From Alphaproteobacteria bacterium (GTDB lineage Bacteria; Pseudomonadota; Alphaproteobacteria; Micavibrionales; Micavibrionaceae), in NCBI GenBank assembly GCA_030432775.1, contig JAUILO010000071.1, positions 1 to 12,628 of the forward strand: a stretch of 12,628 nucleotides of DNA, written 5' to 3'. The notes beneath the pieces are model-generated. The model was not told the DNA's origin, searched no databases, and saw only the letters and a list, made by a program, of their open reading frames with translations. Positions 1-6,677 of the stretch are shown here, piece after piece. The translations under genes and the position numbers were made by a program. Each line of letters begins with the position of its first letter. Positions within the stretch are counted from its first letter, which is position 1.

Positions 1-430
1 CCCCTTTATCCTTTGCTGTTTGCTTGGTCTTTCTTTTATCCACAAATTTATCCACAGTTTCTTTCACAGTCTGTGTGGATAACCTCTCATCCCACAATGC
101 TATCCACGGATTTACCCCCACAAATTGTGGATATTTGGAAAACTCGTCGGCAAATGACATCACCATGTCACAAGACGGCCCAATTGTCCCATCCATATTC
201 ACAGGATATCCAACAACATAACCACAGATTTCGTAGTCCTGAATGATTTTATCCAGCTTGGCTATATCCTTAGAGAATTTAGTACGATTTATCGTGCATA
301 ATGGCGTCGCTATACTTTGCGTGCCATTTGATACAGCAATGCCAATTGTCTTTTTACCAATATCAAGTCCCATCAACCGTCCGGTTAGAGGTTTTTGCTC
401 AATAATCTCGGTTACATAGCAAATTGTCAT
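1..430 (-). CDS. ruvX: RuvX/YqgF-family Holliday junction resolvase-like protein, 3' end cut by window edge
   Basis: I read 143 codons without a stop from an ATG at 430 leftward to the window edge. Family motifs are visible: GLDIGKKTIGIAVS (residues 21-34, with the acidic D23), VVGYPVNMDGT (72-82) and WDERLST (113-119, with E115). The third acidic residue expected in the C-terminal helix would lie past the edge, so perhaps 10-25 residues are missing. The family adopts an RNase H-like fold and is linked to 16S/23S rRNA processing or Holliday-junction resolution. The start at 430 is preferred to the internal ATG at 373 because alphaproteobacterial RuvX proteins usually carry about 20 residues before the GLDxG motif. 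The gene is divergent from gatC. Its codons 118-134 encode the repeated DnaA-box-like words described separately. Confidence 0.9.
   Translation of the reverse strand, partial: MTICYVTEIIEQKPLTGRLMGLDIGKKTIGIAVSNGTQSIATPLCTINRTKFSKDIAKLDKIIQDYEICGYVVGYPVNMDGTIGPSCDMVMSFADEFSKYPQFVGVNPWIALWDERLSTQTVKETVDKFVDKRKTKQTAKDKG
36..134. promoter_or_regulatory. Cluster of five DnaA-box-like 9-mers
   Basis: Exact TTATCCACA words lie at 36-44 and 48-56, and an exact reverse copy (TGTGGATAA) at 74-82. A two-mismatch forward copy (CTATCCACG) lies at 100-108 and a one-mismatch reverse copy (TGTGGATAT) at 126-134. The last four starts (48, 74, 100, 126) are exactly 26 bp apart and alternate in orientation. 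TTATCCACA is the high-affinity DnaA-binding consensus of many bacteria. The cluster is inside the ruvX coding sequence, where two copies encode successive Val-Asp-Lys. An A/T-rich stretch lies about 400 bp away at roughly 545-625. A role as origin, DnaA-titration site or regulator of the ruvX/gatC region is inference. Chance codon usage is the alternative. Confidence 0.5.
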
Positions 431-777
431 CTCGTTATTTCTTCATCCCGTTATTTCTATTGCGGCGTTGCGGTGCTTCCCGTCTCTATGATTACAGCAT
501 CTATTACCGATCCTGATAACAGCTATCCTATACCCCATCGCGCACAGAGTAGCAAAATAAAAACAAATCATATGGTTTTGCGGTTTTAATGTATAAAACA
601 ACTTCGATTTATCGCAAAAATATCCTGAAAAACTGGGCTTTACAGGACTATCCTGACTTGCCTATAGTAACGCAGAATGTTAAAACGCGTAATCAACTCT
701 TACATCGCCTCTTACATCGCTTTTAATGTTGAAACAGAGCCATAAAATAGAGCTACATAAAAAGGAATAAAAAACCA
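431..777. other. Divergent intergenic region between ruvX and gatC
   Basis: This non-coding stretch of about 350 bp must hold the promoters of both leftward ruvX and the rightward gatC operon. I see no convincing ORF on either strand. It is A/T-rich around 545-625 and contains a perfect 12-bp tandem repeat at 697-720. The word TATCCTGA occurs twice (near 620 and 648). A purine-rich AAAAAGGA element just before 778 is the gatC ribosome binding site. I could not settle on a single well-matched -35/-10 pair. Confidence 0.5.
697..720. repeat. Perfect 12-bp tandem duplication upstream of gatC
   Basis: The 12-mer CTCTTACATCGC occurs twice back to back (697-708 and 709-720), about 57 bp before the gatC start. 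It may be a replication-slippage duplication or a doubled protein-binding site in the gatC leader or promoter. Nothing in the sequence decides between these. Confidence 0.8.
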
Positions 778-1065
778 ATGTCTCTTGATAAACAAACTGT
801 TGCCAAAGTCGCAAGACTGGCCCGTCTTAAAATGGATGATGCAGAACTTGAAGAACGCGTTCCGCAAATCAATACAATTATCAAATGGGTCGAGCAACTT
901 GCAGAAGTAAACACCGACAATGTTGATCCCCTGCCCAGCCCGGTAGATATCGGAATGAAACAACGTAAAGACGAAGTAACTGACGGCAATTGTCAGGAAG
1001 ATGTTCTGGCCAACGCGCCTGAATCTTTAGAAGGTTTTTATGTGGTACCTAAAATTGTCGAATAA
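778..1065 (+). CDS. gatC: Asp/Glu-tRNA amidotransferase subunit C
   Basis: This 95-residue protein has the usual GatC length. It starts with the typical helical segment VAKVARLARL (residues 8-17) and ends with the conserved pattern around RKDEVTDG (62-69), NAPE and VVPKIVE (89-95). GatC wraps as a belt around the GatA/GatB interface and stabilises the heterotrimer. The complex converts Glu-tRNA(Gln) to Gln-tRNA(Gln), or Asp-tRNA(Asn) to Asn-tRNA(Asn), in the cytoplasm. An AAAAAGGA ribosome binding site precedes the ATG. It is the first gene of the operon, followed after 44 bp by a small membrane-protein gene and then gatA. Confidence 0.96.
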   Translation: MSLDKQTVAKVARLARLKMDDAELEERVPQINTIIKWVEQLAEVNTDNVDPLPSPVDIGMKQRKDEVTDGNCQEDVLANAPESLEGFYVVPKIVE

Positions 1066-1109
1066 ACGAACACGCCCTATACCCAGCAAAAAAGAAATGA
1101 AACAATACT

Positions 1110-1361
1110 ATGAACAGACCAGCTGATCAAAGCAAAGACCAAGCGAACAGAACCACAAATATGATCGCTATGGTTCTTATTTTCGATTTCGCATTATTCC
1201 TGATCGCAGGTCTTATTTGCGTAATGCGTCCGGACATTCCCGGCAAATTTCTAAACATGGAAAACCAAGTTATAATGTATATTGGCTATGGCCTTATCAT
1301 AGCTGCAGCAACAACCATCATTGCCAGAAAGACAATTATAGAGAAAGGCAAAAGATCATGA
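1110..1361 (+). CDS. Small two-helix membrane protein between gatC and gatA
   Basis: This 83-residue ORF encodes a polar N-terminus rich in Asp, Gln, Asn and Arg. Two hydrophobic segments follow (about 18-39 and 54-71), then a short basic tail (KGKRS), predicting an inner-membrane hairpin. Its TGA overlaps the gatA start as ATGA (1358-1361), a layout typical of translational coupling, which favours a real gene. The ribosome binding site is weak (an AAGAA run about 14 bases before the ATG). I do not recognise a family. It could supply co-translation to gatA, or be a conserved hypothetical of this lineage. No metal, nucleotide or catalytic motif is visible. Confidence 0.7.
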   Translation: MNRPADQSKDQANRTTNMIAMVLIFDFALFLIAGLICVMRPDIPGKFLNMENQVIMYIGYGLIIAAATTIIARKTIIEKGKRS

Positions 1362-2857
1362 GTAACGCACCAAGCGAGCTGACCAACCTTACCATTGCAC
1401 AGGCTCTCAAAGGTCTTGAGAATAAGGATTTTACATCCAAAGAACTCACACAGGCACATATTGATTCTGTGGAAGCCCATGACAAACTCAACGCGTTTGT
1501 AACAAAAACACCTGAACTTGCGCTACAGCAAGCCGATGCGTCGGATAAAAGACGTGCATCCGGTGATGCCAAGCCGCTTGATGGTATACCACTTGCAATT
1601 AAAGATCTGTATTGTACAAAAGGCGTTCGCACCACTGCATCCAGCCATATTTTAGAAAACTTTGTTCCAACATATGAATCCACCGTATCGCAGAACCTGT
1701 TTGATGACGGCATTGTTATGCTGGGCAAGACCTCGCTTGATGAATTCGCGATGGGCTCATCCAACATGACGAGTTATTTTGGTAACGTCATCAACCCATG
1801 GCGCAGTACAAGCGCGCCTGATATTGAACTGACACCTGGCGGTTCTTCTGGCGGTTCTGCAAGTGCTGTGGCTGCGCGTATGGCTATGGGCGCAACAGGA
1901 ACTGATACTGGTGGGTCTATTCGCCAGCCCGCAAGTTTTTGTGGCATTTCCGGTATTAAACCCACATATGGCCGCTGTTCACGTTGGGGCGTTATTGCTT
2001 TCGCATCTTCACTGGATCAGGCCGGCCCTATGGCGCGTACGGTCGAAGATTGCGCTCTTATGCTGACATCAATGGCCGGACATGACCCAAAAGACAGCAC
2101 TTCAGCCGACATCAAGGTTCCTGATTTTTCTGCAGCTTTAACCGGAGATATTCGCGGTCTTAAAGTCGGCATTCCCAAAGAATACCGTATGGATGGCACA
2201 CCAGCGGAAATTGACGCGCTTTGGGATCAAGGTATTGAATGGCTCAAAGAATCAGGCGCAGAGATTGTTGATGTGTCACTACCGCATACTAAATATGCGC
2301 TGCCGACCTACTACATCATCGCACCAGCCGAAGCATCATCCAATCTTGCCCGTTATGATGGCGTGCGTTACGGACTGCGTATCGAGGGCGATAACCTGAT
2401 TGAAACATACGAAAACACACGCGCCGAGGGTTTTGGCGATGAAGTAAAACGCCGGATCATGATTGGTACATATGTTCTATCTGCCGGCTATTACGACGCA
2501 TACTACGTCAAGGCACAGCGCGTACGTCGCCTGATCGCCCAAGACTTTGAAAATGCCTATAAGCAATGTGATGTGATTCTGACACCGACAGCCCCGTCAG
2601 AAGCCTTTGCATTAGGACAGGAAGAAGAAGATCCAATCAAAATGTACCTGAACGATGTGTTTACTGTTTCTGTAAACCTTGCAGGTCTTCCTGGGCTATC
2701 TCTGCCAACCGGTTTAAGTGCAAATGGATTGCCGCTTGGCTTACAAATCATCGGCAAAAGCTGGGACGAAGAAACCGTATTACGTGTTGGTGGCGTATTA
2801 GAGAAAGCGGCAAATTTTGTGGCGATGCCTGATTCATCCATATTGAAAGCAGCATAA
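1358..2857 (+). CDS. gatA: Asp/Glu-tRNA amidotransferase subunit A (glutamine amidase)
   Basis: GatA is the amidase subunit. It hydrolyses glutamine and channels ammonia to GatB for transamidation of misacylated tRNA. From the ATG at 1358 it is 499 residues, near the usual 480-500. The amidase-signature Ser-cisSer-Lys triad is visible: K82 in AIKDLYCTKG, S163 in TPGGSSGGS and S187 in TDTGGSIRQP. The S163-S187 spacing of 24 equals that in characterised GatA. The reading frame is open upstream to 1217, but that extension runs through the preceding gene and has no conserved sequence, so 1358 is chosen. The start overlaps the preceding stop (ATGA), and its TAA overlaps the next ATG by one base (TAATG), implying tight co-translation. 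Confidence 0.97.
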   Translation: MSNAPSELTNLTIAQALKGLENKDFTSKELTQAHIDSVEAHDKLNAFVTKTPELALQQADASDKRRASGDAKPLDGIPLAIKDLYCTKGVRTTASSHILENFVPTYESTVSQNLFDDGIVMLGKTSLDEFAMGSSNMTSYFGNVINPWRSTSAPDIELTPGGSSGGSASAVAARMAMGATGTDTGGSIRQPASFCGISGIKPTYGRCSRWGVIAFASSLDQAGPMARTVEDCALMLTSMAGHDPKDSTSADIKVPDFSAALTGDIRGLKVGIPKEYRMDGTPAEIDALWDQGIEWLKESGAEIVDVSLPHTKYALPTYYIIAPAEASSNLARYDGVRYGLRIEGDNLIETYENTRAEGFGDEVKRRIMIGTYVLSAGYYDAYYVKAQRVRRLIAQDFENAYKQCDVILTPTAPSEAFALGQEEEDPIKMYLNDVFTVSVNLAGLPGLSLPTGLSANGLPLGLQIIGKSWDEETVLRVGGVLEKAANFVAMPDSSILKAA

Positions 2858-3432
2858 TGAAATCATCTATCCAGCGCATTATATTGATCTGTTTTGCCGT
2901 AATGACAGTCATTACTGTGGCAACTCTACCCTTTACCGCCTCGGCACAGCAAAAACAGATGCGTATAAGCGACCAAATGAAAGATAGTTACTATCGCAAT
3001 TGCCTGATCCATACGGATGAACGCATGAGCGCAAGCACCCATAAGGTGTTTTGTGAATGTACCGCGCATTTTATGCAGGAAAACCTGACTATTGATGATC
3101 TTGCAAAAACCCGTCACACAGATCCTGCGGTCATCCGTCAGGGTAAAAATGCCATGGTTATTGGCATCTATGCGCCATGTATGGAATTTCCGGTCAGGGA
3201 TTTGATATATAAACGCTGCGTCAGCAACAAATTTCAGGTTGATGCAGGAATTTGTGACTGTGTCGCCGATGAAATGGCGCACTATACTGCGCAGGAAGCC
3301 CAGAATGAAATCGCGAAAATATTACAAGAAAACCCGAATATTTATGACCCGATGTCCCCAATTGTAAACAGCCCCAGCTTTGAACAAAAAGAAAAGCAGG
3401 TGGCACTGGATTGTATTCAGAATAACCAATAG
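2857..3432 (+). CDS. Secreted 8-cysteine protein A, internal two-fold repeat, within gat operon
   Basis: I do not recognise a named family. The 191-residue product has a clear Sec signal peptide, with a hydrophobic core about 8-28 and likely cleavage after TASA at residue 30, leaving a mature protein that starts with Gln. The mature part has exactly eight cysteines: C49, C66, C68, C108, then C121, C133, C135, C186. This reads as two copies of a C...CxC...C module. The two CxC sites sit in similar contexts (FCECTAHFM and ICDCVADEM). The next gene encodes a protein with almost the same spacing. An even cysteine number and periplasmic export suggest disulphide-bonded helical domains, but metal binding through the CxC motifs is also possible. 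Its ATG overlaps the gatA stop by one base, so expression is likely coupled to gatA. Confidence 0.88.
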   Translation: MKSSIQRIILICFAVMTVITVATLPFTASAQQKQMRISDQMKDSYYRNCLIHTDERMSASTHKVFCECTAHFMQENLTIDDLAKTRHTDPAVIRQGKNAMVIGIYAPCMEFPVRDLIYKRCVSNKFQVDAGICDCVADEMAHYTAQEAQNEIAKILQENPNIYDPMSPIVNSPSFEQKEKQVALDCIQNNQ

Positions 3433-3461
3433 ATAACGCAAAACAACACAAGGTACGTAAA

Positions 3462-4088
3462 ATGCAGAACCATACACCAAGCCTATTCAGTCAACTTCGC
3501 GCCGCTGGCACATTTATTTTTTCTCTGGCCGTTGCGATGACTGTTATTGCCGCAATTACTATATCGTCAAACTCGGCGGTTGCGCAGGTTACTGATGTGT
3601 CTTCTTTCGAAACATGTAAAAGCTTCCGCGCCGGTCAGGCATCGGACACAGCCGTTGAAGATTTTTGTGCATGTACAGCCGCACAGCTGCAAATATTCTC
3701 AAACGAGCAAAAGAAGAACCCAAGCGGTGAGATTGATATTTTAGGCGTACAACAAGAAGCACAGCTCTCAAGAGAAGTCGAAATCCAGAAAATTCAAGGC
3801 CCTTGTGCATATATCATTGCCAAGGACAAAACGTTTAATAGCTGCAAGGAAAACCCACAATACGATTCTTACATCAAGACAAAGGGTGTCAAAACGAAAA
3901 TGTGTAACTGTATTGCAAATGAAACAGAAAGCTTTTTCAAAGATCTAGCCGAAGCCAGATTAGGTGTCCTGCTGAACAACCCTGTATTGCAGGTCAATGA
4001 TGCCGTGACAGCTATTATGACAGACTCGGTGTTTATGCGCGCTAGCCGTGACTTTAACAAATCATGCTTCAACAAATATGCCGAATAA
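3462..4088 (+). CDS. Secreted 8-cysteine protein B, paralogue of the preceding gene
   Basis: This 208-residue protein has a longer N-region and a signal peptide with a hydrophobic core at about 16-34. Cleavage is likely after AVA at residue 41, again leaving an N-terminal Gln. The eight cysteines after the signal are C52, C69, C71, C115, C128, C148, C150 and C202. Gaps of 17, 2, 44 and 20, 2, 52 compare with 17, 2, 40 and 12, 2, 51 in the upstream gene. Shared local words include FC-x-CTA at the first CxC and C-x-C-x-A-x-E at the second. Overall identity otherwise looks low, so the duplication is old. It lies 29 bp after its paralogue and 50 bp before gatB, with an AAGG ribosome binding site. 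Function is unknown; it is presumably periplasmic. Confidence 0.88.
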   Translation: MQNHTPSLFSQLRAAGTFIFSLAVAMTVIAAITISSNSAVAQVTDVSSFETCKSFRAGQASDTAVEDFCACTAAQLQIFSNEQKKNPSGEIDILGVQQEAQLSREVEIQKIQGPCAYIIAKDKTFNSCKENPQYDSYIKTKGVKTKMCNCIANETESFFKDLAEARLGVLLNNPVLQVNDAVTAIMTDSVFMRASRDFNKSCFNKYAE

Positions 4089-4138
4089 GGCACACATAGA
4101 TAACGACATTTAGGACGACTAAAAAAGGAAATAAAACT

Positions 4139-5590
4139 ATGGCACAAACAGTTCAAGGCGAAACAGGCGTATGGGAAATGGTCATCGGGCTTGAAGTTCA
4201 CGCCCAAATCACAGCCAAATCTAAACTATTCTCCGGCGCGGCGACTCAGTTCGGTGCGGAGCCAAATTCGCAGGTCAGCCTTGTTGATGCCGCAATGCCC
4301 GGCATGCTTCCGGTTATTAATGAATATTGTGTCGAGCAATCTGTTCGTACAGGCTTAGGGCTAAACGCGCAGATCAATAATTTTTCTGTCTTCGAACGTA
4401 AGAACTATTTCTACCCTGACCTTCCACAAGGTTACCAAATTTCACAGTTCGAACACCCTATCGTCGGCAAAGGCGAGATAGAAGTCGATCTTCCCGATGG
4501 CAGCGTCAAAGTTATCGGCATTACACGTTTGCATATGGAACAAGATGCAGGCAAGTCCATGCATGACCAGCACCCGACAAAATCCTATGTTGATTTGAAC
4601 CGTTCCGGCTGTGCGTTAATGGAGATCGTTTCCGAACCAGACATCAGAGGGGCGGACGAAGCTACCGCTTATATCAACAAACTCCGTATGATCCTGCGCT
4701 ACCTTGGCACATGTGATGGTAACATGGATGAAGGTTCGATGCGTGCGGATGTGAACCTATCTATGCGCAGACCAGGCGAAGAGATGGGCACACGTTGCGA
4801 GATTAAAAATGTGAACTCGGTTAAAGCTGTGCAACAAGCCATTGCTTACGAAGCCGATCGTCAGGTCGAAATTCTTGAAAATGGCGGTGAAATTGTTCAG
4901 GAAACACGTTTGTGGGATCCGGTTAAGAACGAGACACGCTCTATGCGTTCAAAAGAAGAAGCCCATGATTACAGATACTTCCCTGATCCTGATCTTCTAC
5001 CGCTGGAAATTGCAAATGACTGGATCGAAGATATCCGCAAAACATTGCCTGAACTTCCGGATGAAAAGAAACACCGTTTCATCGAAGATTATAAACTCAG
5101 CGCATATGATGCGGGCGTTTTGATCGCCGAACATGCCAGAGCGCATTATTTTGAAACGGTTACAAAAGGCCGTGATACGAAACTCGCGGCGAACTGGGTC
5201 ATCAATGAATTGCTCGGTCGTTTAAACAAAGACAACACACCACTTGAATCCTCTCCGGTTTCCGCCGAACATCTCGGGGAACTTGTTGGCTTAATCGAAG
5301 ATAAAACAATATCTGGCCGTATCGCCAAGGACGTGTTTGACATTATGATCGAAAGCGGCAAAGACCCGGCGACAATTGTTGAAGAACAAGGCCTGAAACA
5401 GGTAACCGATACCGGCGCTATTGAAGGCATTATTGATGAAGTTCTTGCCGAAAACGCAGATAAGGTCGAACAATACAAAGCAGGTAAAGACAAGCTCTTT
5501 GGTTTCTTTGTCGGTCAGGTGATGAAAAAATCACAAGGCAAGGCCAACCCTGCGGCTGTAAACGAGCTTTTGAAAACAAAACTTTCTTGA
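4139..5590 (+). CDS. gatB: Asp/Glu-tRNA amidotransferase subunit B
   Basis: GatB binds the misacylated tRNA, activates the Glu or Asp side chain with ATP and performs the amide transfer using ammonia from GatA. The 483-residue length is typical. Conserved motifs are in order: IGLEVHAQI (16-24), FYPDLPQGYQISQ (91-103), RLHMEQDAGK (130-139), VDLNRSG...MEIVSEPD (151-168), DGNMDEGSMRADVN (193-206) and EIKNVNS (221-227). The C-terminal YqeY-like tRNA-binding tail ends with FFVGQVMKKSQGKANP (456-471). The start at 4139 follows an AAAAAAGGAAA ribosome binding site, and the residues before the IGLEVH motif match the normal short N-terminus. It is the last gene of the operon, and I see no strong terminator directly after it. 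Confidence 0.97.
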   Translation: MAQTVQGETGVWEMVIGLEVHAQITAKSKLFSGAATQFGAEPNSQVSLVDAAMPGMLPVINEYCVEQSVRTGLGLNAQINNFSVFERKNYFYPDLPQGYQISQFEHPIVGKGEIEVDLPDGSVKVIGITRLHMEQDAGKSMHDQHPTKSYVDLNRSGCALMEIVSEPDIRGADEATAYINKLRMILRYLGTCDGNMDEGSMRADVNLSMRRPGEEMGTRCEIKNVNSVKAVQQAIAYEADRQVEILENGGEIVQETRLWDPVKNETRSMRSKEEAHDYRYFPDPDLLPLEIANDWIEDIRKTLPELPDEKKHRFIEDYKLSAYDAGVLIAEHARAHYFETVTKGRDTKLAANWVINELLGRLNKDNTPLESSPVSAEHLGELVGLIEDKTISGRIAKDVFDIMIESGKDPATIVEEQGLKQVTDTGAIEGIIDEVLAENADKVEQYKAGKDKLFGFFVGQVMKKSQGKANPAAVNELLKTKLS

Positions 5591-5604
5591 TATCGTTTTA
5601 GGTG

Positions 5605-5610
5605 TATAAT
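5605..5610 (+). promoter_or_regulatory. Candidate -10 box upstream of the TerD-domain gene
   Basis: A consensus TATAAT lies 85 bp before the TerD-domain gene start, shortly after the gatB stop. The matching -35 region, overlapping the end of gatB, is poor, so this is only a candidate for separate transcription of the gene. Confidence 0.3.
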
Positions 5611-5694
5611 TTGACGACAATACTTCTTCCATGCGTTCATGCATCGGGCAGCACAGAGTCATAACTTGAAATCTTGATCAAAAGGACTGACATC

Positions 5695-6324
5695 ATGGCC
5701 ATTACTCCACAAAAAGGTGACATCACCCCTTTAAGACATAGTGAAACCGCGCAAAACCGCATTTTAATCGGTCTACGGTGGGATCCGAACACAGAAGCCG
5801 TTCATACCAATAAGCTTGTTCGCGCGGTGCGCAGTAATGTCATGGATAAAAATGACAACACATTTGATCTGGATCTGGCTTGTGTGATTTATGACGAACA
5901 CGACGATGCGATTGACGGTGTATCCGGCACAGCCAGCGAAACAATGGACCAATCCGGACATGTTTATCACTCCGGCGATGATATGAGCGGAACCGGCGAC
6001 CATGATGATGAATCAATTTCTGTAGAGCTGAAAGGCTTTCCCGAAGCAGCGCGCCATATTATTTTCGTTGTCGAATGCCAAAGCGGTCACACGTTTGCAG
6101 AAATCAACAACCCCGAAGTGCGCATTGCAGACGGAAAAACAGATGAAGACCAGATCAACATCCAGCTTGGCCAAGACGAAGGTGGCGACAAAACAGCTTT
6201 CGCGTTTGTTCGGCTATTCCGTAAGAATGCAGGTAATGACTGGCTCGTCCATTATATAGGCCAATATTACGATGGCGCACAAGTTGAGGACTGGATTGAT
6301 ACGCTTGCCACGCACATTGGCTAA
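5695..6324 (+). CDS. Stand-alone TerD-family protein
   Basis: The 209-residue product shows the TerD domain pattern. It has an N-terminal strand region ending in LIGLRWDP (24-31), the FDLDLACVIYD core (57-67), the acidic HSGDDMSGTGDHDDES cluster (92-107), and then IIFVVE and the FAEINNPEVRI segment (134-144). Family members bind calcium through such clustered aspartates. They occur in tellurite-resistance and stress clusters, usually in groups with terZABC-like genes. No other ter gene is in this window. The ATG at 5695 is chosen because AAAAGGA lies about 9 bases upstream; a TTG at 5674 would add seven non-conserved residues. It is cytoplasmic, with no signal or membrane segment. Tellurite resistance should not be assumed for a solitary copy; a general envelope or metal stress role is as likely. 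Confidence 0.88.
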   Translation: MAITPQKGDITPLRHSETAQNRILIGLRWDPNTEAVHTNKLVRAVRSNVMDKNDNTFDLDLACVIYDEHDDAIDGVSGTASETMDQSGHVYHSGDDMSGTGDHDDESISVELKGFPEAARHIIFVVECQSGHTFAEINNPEVRIADGKTDEDQINIQLGQDEGGDKTAFAFVRLFRKNAGNDWLVHYIGQYYDGAQVEDWIDTLATHIG

Positions 6325-6413
6325 TATCACATAAAAAATGGTACAAAGATCATGTCCGTTATTGATCTTATTGCAATCTTCTGATAATCCAGTATCTCTT
6401 CAGCAATGAACGT

Positions 6414-6505
6414 GGACACGTGGCCGAGTGGCTGAAGGCGCTCCCCTGCTAAGGGAGTATAGGGTGAAAATTCTATCGTGGGTTCGAATCCCACCGTGTC
6501 CGCCA
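6414..6505 (+). tRNA. tRNA-Ser (anticodon GCU)
   Basis: The acceptor stem pairs GGACACG (6414-6420) with CGTGTCC (6495-6501), followed by discriminator G and an encoded CCA (6503-6505). The anticodon stem CTCCC/GGGAG encloses the loop CTGCTAA with anticodon GCT at 6448-6450, reading AGC/AGU serine codons. A long variable arm (about 6458-6476, ATAG/CTAT stem) is diagnostic of a class II tRNA such as Ser. The T arm is GTGGG-TTCGAAT-CCCAC. A possible promoter (TTGATC at 6362-6367, GATAAT at 6383-6388, 15-bp spacer) lies just upstream. Confidence 0.97.
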
Positions 6506-6677
6506 TTTCTTTTATTATCATTTCATCAGAATTGCTGATCAAAATGCATAGTGTTGCGGGTGAAATCCGCATTAAAAATTCCAATATAAAATAATTATTT
6601 CAAACCCCTTGCTCTTATGGACTTGCTGGGTTAATTGGGTACAAGTGTAACTATTAATTTCTTATGGGAGTGTCCAA

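Noticed and set aside
218..226. Further DnaA-box-like word ATAACCACA
   Set aside because: Two mismatches and off the 26-bp spacing; not counted in the array.
13..246. Plus-strand ORFs at the left edge
   Set aside because: They are shadows opposite ruvX, whose motifs are clear on the minus strand.
1217..1357. N-terminal extension of gatA by 47 codons
   Set aside because: It runs out of frame through the 83-residue membrane-protein gene and has no family similarity; the ATG at 1358 fits GatA.
6346..6369. Inverted repeat AAGATCA-N10-TGATCTT after the TerD-domain gene
   Set aside because: The stem is A/T-rich and not followed by a T tract; too weak to call a terminator.
6327..6584. Minus-strand 85-codon ORF containing the peptide GFEPT
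   Set aside because: It is the antisense of tRNA-Ser; this peptide is a well-known false translation of tRNA genes.
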